A stretch of 41,870 bases of DNA from the NCBI RefSeq assembly GCF_018853465.1, contig NZ_JABBOU010000027.1, forward strand, positions 1 through 41,870, written 5' to 3'. The stretch comes from Acidithiobacillus montserratensis. GTDB taxonomy: Bacteria > Pseudomonadota > Gammaproteobacteria > Acidithiobacillales > Acidithiobacillaceae. Every line of letters starts with the position of its first letter. Within the stretch, counting starts at the first letter, position 1. Made by a program: the position numbers and the translations under genes. The notes beneath the pieces are model-generated. The model searched no databases. It was not told the DNA's origin and saw only the letters and a list, made by a program, of their open reading frames with translations. Of this stretch, positions 15,289 to 22,756 are shown in pieces.

Positions 15289-16023
15289 TCACGATAGCTG
15301 GACTTCCTTCTGGCGGGGATACAACCAGATTTGATATAGACTGATGGCCATGCCGATGAGCACCAATGGGCAGGATAAAATACCCCCGATCAATACCAAC
15401 CACACCCAGTTGGGGTCCTGCTTGGTGAGAAACCAACCGGCAAAATCCAGGAAAAAGGCGAAAAATGGCACGCCTATCATCAGGTATTTGGGAATACGCG
15501 GGAATCGCGCTTTACTGAAAATCCAGCCCGCAATCCAGAAAATAACACCTAATGTGGTCAGATGAATCATGCCCATCATCAGCATCTGCGAATAGTGCAT
15601 ACCCATATCCACATGCGCCTGGGCCTTGAGCAATTTGTAACTGCCGATATTGGGCATACCCATGGTATGACATTTCAAACAGGAACCATTAATCAACGGC
15701 TTTACTTCCTGCTCGTAGTCATTGCGGGTTTCCCCGTTGGCAATCCAGTGATTGACCGCCTGCAACATTTTCGGCCGCTCACTGGCAGGCACATGGGCCA
15801 TGGGCATCATGGCCGGGAGCATTTCCTGCAACTTGCTGGATTTGCGATTGCCGTAATAAGACATGGCCACATCCTGAACCGAAATACCGGGCTTGCCATT
15901 CAGCCCGGCATGGGTGACATAGGTGTAGGCCTCAGCAACCAGAAGGCCTAAGCCCACCAGAAAAATAAATCCAGTGTGCATGATTTTTTCTGACATGCTG
16001 AGATCTGCCAGGGTGCGCGTCAC
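15289..16023 (-). CDS. Membrane-anchored c-type cytochrome of the sox operon (unknown function)
   Basis: A 244-residue protein beginning with GTG at 16023 (GGGAG 8 bases upstream). It has one helix at about 16-32, a periplasmic domain with the haem site CLKCH at 115-119, then three helices at about 150-169, 181-199 and 206-230. The region after the haem (SYKLLKAQAHVDMGMHYSQM, MGMIHLTTLGVIFW) is rich in His and Met and resembles a family of membrane cytochromes whose function I cannot name. A gene of unknown function is reported at this place in Acidithiobacillus sox clusters. Its membrane location and haem make it a candidate carrier of Sox electrons to the quinone pool; that is inference. 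Confidence 0.85.
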   Translation of the reverse strand: MTRTLADLSMSEKIMHTGFIFLVGLGLLVAEAYTYVTHAGLNGKPGISVQDVAMSYYGNRKSSKLQEMLPAMMPMAHVPASERPKMLQAVNHWIANGETRNDYEQEVKPLINGSCLKCHTMGMPNIGSYKLLKAQAHVDMGMHYSQMLMMGMIHLTTLGVIFWIAGWIFSKARFPRIPKYLMIGVPFFAFFLDFAGWFLTKQDPNWVWLVLIGGILSCPLVLIGMAISLYQIWLYPRQKEVQLS

Positions 16024-16056
16024 TTTTCTGTCTCCCGATTGAGCGGCAGCTTCTGC

Positions 16057-17790
16057 CTAAAGATCATATTCCTTGGGAAAGGCAATGCCGGGATTACCCT
16101 TCATGTTTTTGGTGAGCACCGGCAAATCCCGGGAATTGGCCGAAACGGTTTTTTTGGACCGCAGCCATTTGGCAAAAATATCCCAGACTGGCGTGCCTTC
16201 GACACGCTGCATGGCACCCCAACCCGCCACCTTGTAGCGCTTGTTGGCTTGCACCATTTTCCCGCCGATGCGCAAGTCGGTGATGCGCTTATCTATGGTT
16301 TCGCCGGGATCCATGGTGTACTGGATATTCCCCACCCGAATCATGTCGCCGCCCTGAATGTAATAAGGATTCGGATTGAAGAGATTATCGGCTACCTGCT
16401 CCATGACATTTTTCAGCTCAGCACCGGTATATTCCGTGACGGTCACCTGGGGATAGGTAATGGCCGTCTGGCCCATGACATCTTCCATGGTGATGGTTTC
16501 ACCCGGGAGTTTGCAGTAACCCCAGCGGAAGCCCGGAGAGAAGGCAGCTTCACAATCCATTTCCTCACGCAGCGCGTCGCAGAGAATCTGGTCAAAAGTG
16601 CCATTGAAATTATCGCGGCGATACAAAAGACTTTCCGTTACCGCCAAAGGCTCTGCCAGTTTCTTGGCGTAAGGTGCGCGGACCTTGGTAATATAATCCA
16701 CCATTTCCTTATCTTCCGGAATCATATTGGAAATGATCGGGAGATAATGGAAACGCCAGCCCTTGAGTTTGCCCTTGCCCACATCCAGATCAAAACGAGC
16801 CAGGAACTTGCCGTTAGTACTGGTGTTAATAATCAGGGTATTGTTGATTTTAACCGGACGGGGACCCATGATTTCATGGGTGTGTCCGCCCAAAATAATA
16901 TCAATGCCTTTAACCTGTGAGGCCATTTTCTTGTCCACGTCAGCCCCGTTATGGGAGAGCACCACGACAATATCCGCATGGTGTTTTTCACGGCATTCAT
17001 CAACCATTTTCTGCATGTGTCCGGGATGAATGCCAAAAGCCCACTTCGGTACAAAATAGGCGGGATTGGCGATGGGTGTAAAAGGAAAGGACTGGCCAAT
17101 AATAGCGACTTTGCGGCCACTGATTTCCCGAATATCATAGGGATCAAATACCGGCTCATCCCAGGGAATGGTAAACACATTCTGGGAAAGAAACTTGGCC
17201 TTGAGTTTGTGCTTCAGCAGATACTCGACCCGATCTGCCCCATAGGTAAATTCCCAATGGCCGACAAAATAATCTTCCTTGAGCAGATTCTGGGCACCCA
17301 CCATGTCTTCGGCTTTGGTCCATAGACTGGTGGCAGAACCCTGCCAGGCATCCCCACCATCCAGCAGAATGGCTTTTTTACCCACCTGTTCACGATAACG
17401 CTTGACCAGGGTGGCAATATGGGCATATCCGCCGATTTTGCCATATTTGTGGGCGAGGGTATCGAAATCCATGCAGGACAAAGCATACCCTTCGGGCGTA
17501 CCGGCCTTGATACCGTAATACTCCAACTTGTGATTGCCCACCAGATGCGGGGTCACTCCCCATTCTTTCTGCTTCCGGGTCCCGATATTGGTACCCGGCT
17601 CCCGCCACCATACGGGCAACAACTGGGCATGGGTATCGGTAATATGCAGTAATGTAACATTACCATAATCATCTATTTCGTAAGGATCTTTTCCTGACCC
17701 CCAGGAAGAAGCAATAGCGGACGGTGACAGAAATCCGGTTGCACTTGCAATCCCCATCATGGCCATGAAATCTCTACGTGTCAGATTCAT
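16057..17790 (-). CDS. soxB: SoxB, thiosulfohydrolase
   Basis: A 577-residue protein with a twin-arginine signal (NLTRRDFMAMMG). The metallophosphatase-type fold carries LHITDTHAQL (about 48-57), DGGDAWQGS (144-152), SHNGAD and GGHTHE, the ligands of a dimanganese centre, and the C-terminal 5'-nucleotidase-like domain follows. SoxB hydrolyses the sulfone group from the SoxY conjugate, releasing sulfate. I chose the ATG at 17790 over GTG at 17796 because GAGG is 5 bases upstream and the Tat signal starts properly. It lies between soxZ and the membrane cytochrome. Confidence 0.95.
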   Translation of the reverse strand: MNLTRRDFMAMMGIASATGFLSPSAIASSWGSGKDPYEIDDYGNVTLLHITDTHAQLLPVWWREPGTNIGTRKQKEWGVTPHLVGNHKLEYYGIKAGTPEGYALSCMDFDTLAHKYGKIGGYAHIATLVKRYREQVGKKAILLDGGDAWQGSATSLWTKAEDMVGAQNLLKEDYFVGHWEFTYGADRVEYLLKHKLKAKFLSQNVFTIPWDEPVFDPYDIREISGRKVAIIGQSFPFTPIANPAYFVPKWAFGIHPGHMQKMVDECREKHHADIVVVLSHNGADVDKKMASQVKGIDIILGGHTHEIMGPRPVKINNTLIINTSTNGKFLARFDLDVGKGKLKGWRFHYLPIISNMIPEDKEMVDYITKVRAPYAKKLAEPLAVTESLLYRRDNFNGTFDQILCDALREEMDCEAAFSPGFRWGYCKLPGETITMEDVMGQTAITYPQVTVTEYTGAELKNVMEQVADNLFNPNPYYIQGGDMIRVGNIQYTMDPGETIDKRITDLRIGGKMVQANKRYKVAGWGAMQRVEGTPVWDIFAKWLRSKKTVSANSRDLPVLTKNMKGNPGIAFPKEYDL

Positions 17791-17825
17791 ACTCACCTCG
17801 CATCTGTATTTTATGAAAACTGCGC

Positions 17826-18155
17826 TTATGCCACGGTAATGGATGCCTTGCTGGACCAGACACCGTTGGTATTGTCCTTCCAGGTCATTTCCAGGGTGCC
17901 GCTTTCTTCAGCACGCATTTTGAAAGCCAGATAAGGATTGGCGCTAATCGCAGTACTCCAATCCACATTGCATAATGGCTTATTGTTGAAAGTCACCGTG
18001 ACGGTCTGAATAAAATGGGCTGGAATCAATTTACCTGCCTTATTTTTACTGAGTCCGGTCGTCATCGGATTCATGATCAAAGAACGCACTTCTACAATTT
18101 GTCCCTTTTTGGCATGTGAAGCCATCCGGACCATCGGGTTACCCATTGCTGCCAT
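17826..18155 (-). CDS. soxZ: SoxZ, carrier protein partner
   Basis: A 109-residue protein with the immunoglobulin-like SoxZ fold: VRSLIMNPMTTGL, IPAHFIQTVTVTFN, and LEMTWKDNTNGVWSSKASITV at the end. It has no signal peptide and is exported together with SoxY, whose Tat signal serves both. The SoxYZ dimer carries the sulfur intermediates between SoxAX and SoxB. AAGGAG lies before the ATG. Confidence 0.93.
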   Translation of the reverse strand: MAAMGNPMVRMASHAKKGQIVEVRSLIMNPMTTGLSKNKAGKLIPAHFIQTVTVTFNNKPLCNVDWSTAISANPYLAFKMRAEESGTLEMTWKDNTNGVWSSKASITVA

Positions 18156-18199
18156 GATAAATTCTCCTTCATCAAATCATTATTGCCGGGAACTTTGCC

Positions 18200-18703
18200 T
18201 TAACCGCCACAACCACCGATGGTGACTTTGACTTCCTGAGGCTTGGACGCCATCAACACGCCTTTATTGGTTTTGGCGACAGCTCTCACCATATCGGTCT
18301 TGGCCATTTTGATCCGTGCCTGGAAGTACGCCTGACCATTGTTCGCGCTAAAGTGAAATGCACTGGCCAGCGGGGTGGGATTATGGTCCACATACAAATA
18401 AACGGATTCGATATAATCATCGGCCGTCATGGGATGATCCACATCGACGGTAACCGGCACGGCCGCACCATTTTCAGCGATGGTAGGCGCAGTCAGGTGT
18501 ACTTTCGGTGAAACTTTGACCGAAGTCGTATCAATGCTGTCCTTCATGGCCGCATCAAGTGCCTTGGCATCAAATGCCGCCGCAGGCCAGCCTGCCACAT
18601 TGGCAGCATTGGCAATGGCAGGCATCAGTACGCCTGAACCCGCCACTGCGGCCACACCCGCTGCCGATATTCCCAAAAACTTTCTTCTCTTCATCTTTTC
18701 CAT
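18200..18703 (-). CDS. soxY: SoxY, sulfur carrier protein
   Basis: A 167-residue protein with a Tat-type signal (MKRRKFLGISAAGVAAVAGS) and the invariant C-terminal GGCGG, whose Cys carries the thiosulfate-derived sulfur on a flexible arm. I chose the ATG at 18703 because AAGGAG is 6 bases upstream; the ATG at 18709 would abut that site. Without soxCD in the window, the sulfane sulfur on SoxY would be transferred elsewhere, as proposed for sulfur-depositing bacteria. It lies 35 bases after the DUF302-like gene. Confidence 0.94.
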   Translation of the reverse strand: MEKMKRRKFLGISAAGVAAVAGSGVLMPAIANAANVAGWPAAAFDAKALDAAMKDSIDTTSVKVSPKVHLTAPTIAENGAAVPVTVDVDHPMTADDYIESVYLYVDHNPTPLASAFHFSANNGQAYFQARIKMAKTDMVRAVAKTNKGVLMASKPQEVKVTIGGCGG

Positions 18704-18738
18704 TGACATCTCCTTATTGCAGCCATAAGCCAATTCCA

Positions 18739-19251
18739 TTATTTACCGGACAAGTCCGGGATTGTGCTGATTTGTCGTGACATCGGGATTCCCTGAAGCA
18801 CTTTGATCACCGCTTGATCAAAAGACTGGGTAATTTTTCTGGAGGCTGGTGTATTCGCAAAATCTGCGCGCAATCCATAAACGATGTAACTGTTCGAGCC
18901 TTTGGAAAATACATCCAGCGTGAGTGGACAACCGGCCGCAGCAGGCCAGTCCGCATTCAACAGCTTGCTGAAATCATAGGGATTACAAAACACCAGGGCC
19001 TGCACGTCGGTAAACTTGCGGGCATTGAAATCGGGAATTTTGAGTTGTTTCTGCTGGGATTGAATCAGTTTGAGAATATTGAGATGAAGTACAATTTTGT
19101 AACCTCCATCATGCAGCACATTTTTCACTTCCGTCATGGTAGCCTGCATAGGCATATCCACTTTTTCCACATAAACCGGACTTGCCACTGCTGTAACCCA
19201 CATACTTGCGCACAGACTCACACCTAGTGCGACTACTCCACGAAATTTCAT
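18739..19251 (-). CDS. DUF302-like exported protein, first gene of the sox operon
   Basis: A 170-residue protein with a signal peptide (MKFRGVVALGVSLCASMWVTAVAS). The mature part has the order of a DUF302 domain: TEVKNVLHDGGYKIVLHLNI, then LVFCNPYDFSKLLNADW and CPLTLDVFSKGSNSYIVYGL. Two cysteines (in VFCNP and AAGCPL) are in positions common in that family. The function is unknown. The start at 19251 gives the signal peptide; AAGGGG is upstream. It is the first gene after the sigma-54 type promoter and just ahead of soxY, so a periplasmic role with Sox intermediates is likely but unproven. Confidence 0.75.
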   Translation of the reverse strand: MKFRGVVALGVSLCASMWVTAVASPVYVEKVDMPMQATMTEVKNVLHDGGYKIVLHLNILKLIQSQQKQLKIPDFNARKFTDVQALVFCNPYDFSKLLNADWPAAAGCPLTLDVFSKGSNSYIVYGLRADFANTPASRKITQSFDQAVIKVLQGIPMSRQISTIPDLSGK

Positions 19252-19334
19252 TATTGGGGACCCCTTTCTAAAACCTCGACCATTATTTTCCTGCACTTTT
19301 CACGGAAGCCTTCAGATATAAACTAATTAGTCTG

Positions 19335-19351
19335 TAGCAAACTGTATGCCC
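19335..19351 (-). promoter_or_regulatory. Sigma-54 type -24/-12 promoter of the sox operon
   Basis: Minus-strand GGGCATACAGTTTGCTA matches the TGGCAYR-N4-TTGCW consensus: GGCA at -24, TTGCT at -12, and exactly the canonical spacing between the GG and GC pairs. Transcription would begin near 19325, about 75 bases before the first ATG. A sigma-54 dependent two-component system controlling sox has been reported in Acidithiobacillus caldus (TspS-TspR). I could not identify an upstream activator palindrome here. Confidence 0.65.
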
Positions 19352-19623
19352 AGCATCCAAGAATACCCTCATTTCTCCCCAAAAACTCTTGATATTGCTA
19401 TCTGCTTATTTTTTTACTTTTTTAAACAATACGTTGCTTTAGATATGATCAGAAAAGAATGGGCTTGCTACGCCGTTGTCCAGAGCCGGCTTAGCCCTCT
19501 CATACTGGATTGCCTCCCGGTTGAAGGATCGTCTGGTCCAGATGGCACAGCGCGCGTCAGACTTGGTCCCGCTAATTGCACAGGCCCATGATGGGCACAG
19601 ATCCAGGAGCACTGTCCCCGCCA
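19352..19623. other. Upstream region of the sox operon, no gene seen
   Basis: About 270 bases between ctaB and the sox promoter. The part to about 19455 is AT-rich and could hold activator sites for the sigma-54 promoter. From about 19460 to 19620 it is GC-rich and resembles degraded coding DNA, but I recognise no family. Confidence 0.5.
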
Positions 19624-20622
19624 TCACCCGATCAGCAATCGGCCCAGAATCAGTCCGGTATAAAGCAAAAACAGGTAAGAGATGGAATAAGCGAACATGC
19701 TGCGGGCGTATTGGTCCATTTCCGGGCCTTCAGGCAGGGCTTTCAGACGCAGGGCCATACCCACAAACCAGGCCCCCGAGAGCCAGGCGATGCCGCCATA
19801 AATCCAGTCGCCGGTGAGGAATGCCGGGATCAGACTGACTGCCCAGGTGAGCACCGCGTAATGCAGCACTTCCTGGCGGGTGCGGTCGATGCCGTGGGTG
19901 CAGGGCAGCATGGGGATGCAGGCCTTGGCATAGTCGCGCCGACAGTTGATGGCTAGGGGCCAGAAGTGCGCGGGAGTCCAGACAAAGACCAGCAGGACCA
20001 GTACCACCGGGAGGGCGGCGATGCTGCCGGTGATGGCGGTCCAGCCAATCAGCGGCGGTAAGGCGCCGGCCAGGCCACCCCAGACAATATTCCAGGGGGT
20101 GCTGGGCTTGAGGTAGAGGGTGTAGACGACACCGTAGCCGACAGTGCCCGCCAGAGTGAGGACCAGGGTCAGGGGATTGGTGCCCCAGGCGAGAATGGTG
20201 ATGGCGGCACTCATCAGCAGGATGGCGTAGATCATCGCGCCCCGGCGGCTGATGCGGCCTTCGGCCAGGGGCCGGTGCAGGGTGCGGCGCATGTGCTGGT
20301 CGAGGTCGGGTTCGACGATCTGGTTGAGCACCCCTCCGGCCCCTCCGGCGAGGGCGATGCCCAGTAGGCCGGCCAGGGCGGCCTGCCAGTGGATCAGGGC
20401 GTGGGGGGCGAGAATCTCGCCGACGGCGGCGGTGAATACCAGCAGGGAGACGACCCGGGCTTTGGCCAGTATCCAGAGGTCGTGGAGCAGAAGACCGGGT
20501 TGAAAGCCGTTGCCGCTGCGGCGGTCCAGCTTGCCGGTTACCGTGCCCGTGAGGGAAGCGCCGGCGGCGGGTAACAGGCCGTCGGGGTCGTTGGGGGGGG
20601 AGGCAATCATGTGACTTTTCAT
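19624..20622 (-). CDS. ctaB: Protohaem IX farnesyltransferase (haem O synthase)
   Basis: A 332-residue UbiA-family membrane prenyltransferase with about nine helices. The first Asp-rich motif region is LNQIVEPDLDQHMRRT followed by LHRPLAEGRIS; WTPAHFWPLAI and the DYAKACIPMLP segment belong to the second conserved loop. It converts haem B to haem O by adding a farnesyl group, as needed by bo3 and aa3 oxidases. It follows the ctaA-like gene with 21 bases between. AGGA lies 10 bases before the ATG. The DNA is clearly more GC-rich than the sox and cyo genes on either side. Confidence 0.93.
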   Translation of the reverse strand: MKSHMIASPPNDPDGLLPAAGASLTGTVTGKLDRRSGNGFQPGLLLHDLWILAKARVVSLLVFTAAVGEILAPHALIHWQAALAGLLGIALAGGAGGVLNQIVEPDLDQHMRRTLHRPLAEGRISRRGAMIYAILLMSAAITILAWGTNPLTLVLTLAGTVGYGVVYTLYLKPSTPWNIVWGGLAGALPPLIGWTAITGSIAALPVVLVLLVFVWTPAHFWPLAINCRRDYAKACIPMLPCTHGIDRTRQEVLHYAVLTWAVSLIPAFLTGDWIYGGIAWLSGAWFVGMALRLKALPEGPEMDQYARSMFAYSISYLFLLYTGLILGRLLIG

Positions 20623-20643
20623 GGAGGTTCCTGTGACCGTGTC

Positions 20644-21582
20644 TCAGCGCCAGACCAGGACGATCGCCAGGGCCATGAGCAATACCATGCTCTGGTGGAA
20701 GGCGACCATGATGCCGGGGTCTTTGGGCTTGAGGCTGACGGCGTGAAAAAGTAAAAACCCGACGGCGAACTGACCGACCGCGAGGTAAAAGGCGATGGGA
20801 TAGGCGGGCATCAGGTAGCCCAGGGTGGCGACCAGAAGCAGTCCAGCCGTGATGTGGGCGGCGACGGTCCAGTGCGCGGCTTTCTTCGGTTGCACGAAGG
20901 CGCCGATGGCGGTGCCGAAGCCGCGTTGCCCGGTGGTCATGCCGCCGAGAAAGACGGCGAGGAGCAGGGCGTGCAACGCACCCATGGCACCGAGATAGGT
21001 CCAGAAGTCGAGGCCGGGATAGGCCAGGCCGGTGAGGTAGATGAGGAATACCCCGTAGGCCAGCAGGCCGTGGGTGCCGTGCACGAAGGCCGGGGCCCGG
21101 CCCGCCAGGACGTAGAGGGTGCCCATACCGAACAGGGCGGTGACCACAATCAGGATCAGGCCGCTGATGGTGCTGATGCCGGGGGCAAGAATCACCAGGG
21201 CCAGGGCGACCAGGCCGACCAGGGTGGCAACCACCCGGTGGGCGGCTTCGGGATCCCCCCGGACCATCAACACTACAATGTTGCGGGTGTAGGGCCATTT
21301 CGTGCCCAGGGATAACCCGTAACCAAAGCCTTCGACAATGCTGCCCAGCAGAATCAGCACCATGGCAAAGCCGACTTCACTGGCCTTGAGGCCGTTCACC
21401 ACCCCGTGCAACAGGCCGTGACTGCTGATTCCCTGCCACAGCCCCGCCGCTACCGATAACAGCAGCAGCAACGTGATCACCCGGCCTATCAACCGCACCG
21501 CCGGGGTCAGCTCTCCTTCGACAGCGTGGGGAAGATCCGCTTCTACGTCTTTTACAGGCTTTGCTCCCAGGATCGTGGACAT
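20644..21582 (-). CDS. ctaA: Haem A synthase-like (CtaA/COX15) membrane protein
   Basis: A 312-residue protein with about eight helices in two similar halves. Histidines at 115 (PEAAHRVVATLVGLV), 168/171, 237/243, 280 and 296 are spaced as in CtaA, whose two four-helix bundles bind haem through paired histidines. CtaA oxidises the C8 methyl of haem O to give haem A. The place directly before ctaB supports the call. If it is active the terminal oxidase could carry haem A, although the oxidase genes look bo3-like. The gene is GC-rich like ctaB. Confidence 0.65.
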   Translation of the reverse strand: MSTILGAKPVKDVEADLPHAVEGELTPAVRLIGRVITLLLLLSVAAGLWQGISSHGLLHGVVNGLKASEVGFAMVLILLGSIVEGFGYGLSLGTKWPYTRNIVVLMVRGDPEAAHRVVATLVGLVALALVILAPGISTISGLILIVVTALFGMGTLYVLAGRAPAFVHGTHGLLAYGVFLIYLTGLAYPGLDFWTYLGAMGALHALLLAVFLGGMTTGQRGFGTAIGAFVQPKKAAHWTVAAHITAGLLLVATLGYLMPAYPIAFYLAVGQFAVGFLLFHAVSLKPKDPGIMVAFHQSMVLLMALAIVLVWR

Positions 21583-21593
21583 CTTCGTACTCC

Positions 21594-22034
21594 TTAGTTA
21601 GCGGAATCCGGGCTGCTACCCATGCCCGGCATATCCGACATTTTCGGGGCAGCTGAGGCATGGACGGCGGGATTCGTCACCGAGGACATCACCGACATAT
21701 CCATGGTCCGCAGATATAACTGAGAGAACATCCACCAGGTCAAACCGATGGTAATCAGGAACAAGGGGATGAACAGCACCAGAGCCACCGTGTTCCAGAT
21801 ATTGTGTTCAGAAATATCGATGTGCAGCAGGAAATAAATCTGGGCGATCACCGCAATACCCGCACATACCGAAATCACCATCAACAAGCCGAAAGGCGGC
21901 ACGGAATGAGAGGTCACCAGGAAAGTCGCCACCAGCATCAGGAAAGCCGAAATGGCAAAACCCAGAAAGTAGCCCTTGGAAGTGGACAATTGCACTTCCG
22001 GATGCATCGTCGGATCTGCAGCACCGTGACTCAT
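21594..22034 (-). CDS. cyoD: Quinol oxidase subunit IV (CyoD)
   Basis: A 146-residue protein with three hydrophobic helices: GYFLGFAISAFLMLVATFLV, LLMVISVCAGIAVIAQIYFL and TVALVLFIPLFLITIGLTWW. HIDISEHNIWN between the second and third is typical of CyoD. The C-terminal Met/Ser-rich tail (from about residue 110) is longer than usual. The start codon overlaps the cyoC stop (ATGA). CyoD stabilises assembly of the oxidase. I chose ATG at 22034; the upstream in-frame GTG lacks support. Confidence 0.85.
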   Translation of the reverse strand: MSHGAADPTMHPEVQLSTSKGYFLGFAISAFLMLVATFLVTSHSVPPFGLLMVISVCAGIAVIAQIYFLLHIDISEHNIWNTVALVLFIPLFLITIGLTWWMFSQLYLRTMDMSVMSSVTNPAVHASAAPKMSDMPGMGSSPDSAN

Positions 22035-22666
22035 GATATGTATCCCCACAAATAAACAAAGATATAAACAAAAACCCAGATCACTGCCTGCAAATGCCAG
22101 AACATGCGCAAGGTCAGCAGACGCCCCACCGTTTCTTCCGTAAAACCCTTGGTCATGACCTGCGCGATCATCACCAGAATCCAGATCAGTCCGAAGAAAA
22201 TATGGGTGGCATGTACCTGAGTCAGCACCATGAAGGCAGACATACCGCCACTGCTGGCAATGGTAATGCCCATGGAGTACAGATGACTCATGTCATGAAT
22301 ATCCAGCACCAGAAAGACCACCCCCAGCACAAAAGCTGCCAGCATGCCGTTGATCAGGCCGCTCTTGTTTTTGTGTTTGAGGGCATTCATGCCAAAACCA
22401 TAGGCCAGCACGCTCAAAAACAGGGCGATGGTCTGAGCAAAGGTGTACCAGGGCTTTACAAATTCAGCGGGGGTCGGTCCCCCAAAGTAGCTGTGCTGAT
22501 AACTCAATACGCCATAAGCAGCGAAGAGCGTGGCGAAAAGCATGCCGTCACTGAGCAGATATAAAAAGTATCCCAGGGTGCGGGTGGAAATCACATCATG
22601 AGAATGATGATGGGTGTCCCACAATTCCGCTTTTTTGGGATCAACCGTACTGGCGTGTGCACTCAT
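22031..22666 (-). CDS. cyoC: Quinol oxidase subunit III (CyoC)
   Basis: A 211-residue protein with five predicted helices, as for the short subunit III of bo3 enzymes. GYFLYLLSDGMLFATLFAAY, THIFFGLIWI and FWHLQAVIWVFVYIFVYLWGY are the family blocks. It is separated from cyoB by a strong stem-loop (22691-22726) and overlaps cyoD by 4 bases. Role: structural, possibly supporting proton uptake. Confidence 0.93.
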   Translation of the reverse strand: MSAHASTVDPKKAELWDTHHHSHDVISTRTLGYFLYLLSDGMLFATLFAAYGVLSYQHSYFGGPTPAEFVKPWYTFAQTIALFLSVLAYGFGMNALKHKNKSGLINGMLAAFVLGVVFLVLDIHDMSHLYSMGITIASSGGMSAFMVLTQVHATHIFFGLIWILVMIAQVMTKGFTEETVGRLLTLRMFWHLQAVIWVFVYIFVYLWGYIS

Positions 22667-22690
22667 GTTAAAACTCCTTGATTCGTTGGT

Positions 22691-22726
22691 GACGCAGACG
22701 CTGCTTATTGCAGCAGCCTCTGCGTC
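22691..22726 (-). other. Intercistronic stem-loop between cyoB and cyoC
   Basis: The outer arms GACGCAG and CTGCGTC (7 bp) enclose inner arms GCTGC/GCAGC. No T run follows on the minus strand, so this looks like an mRNA-processing or stability element rather than a terminator. It lies 31 bases after the cyoB stop and 25 before the cyoC start. Confidence 0.6.
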
Positions 22727-22756
22727 TTGAGGCCATTCAACCCTGTCGAAAAATCC

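Noticed and set aside
16039..16920. 293-codon plus-strand frame opposite soxB
   Set aside because: Antisense shadow; no motif.
19460..19620. Degraded coding DNA, perhaps a transposase end
   Set aside because: A short hydrophilic frame is open here, but I could not match it to a family.
19730..21298. 522-codon Arg/Pro/His-rich frame across ctaB and ctaA
   Set aside because: It lies on the same strand in another frame of two well-supported membrane-protein genes, has low complexity and resembles no family; it is a shadow of GC-rich codons.
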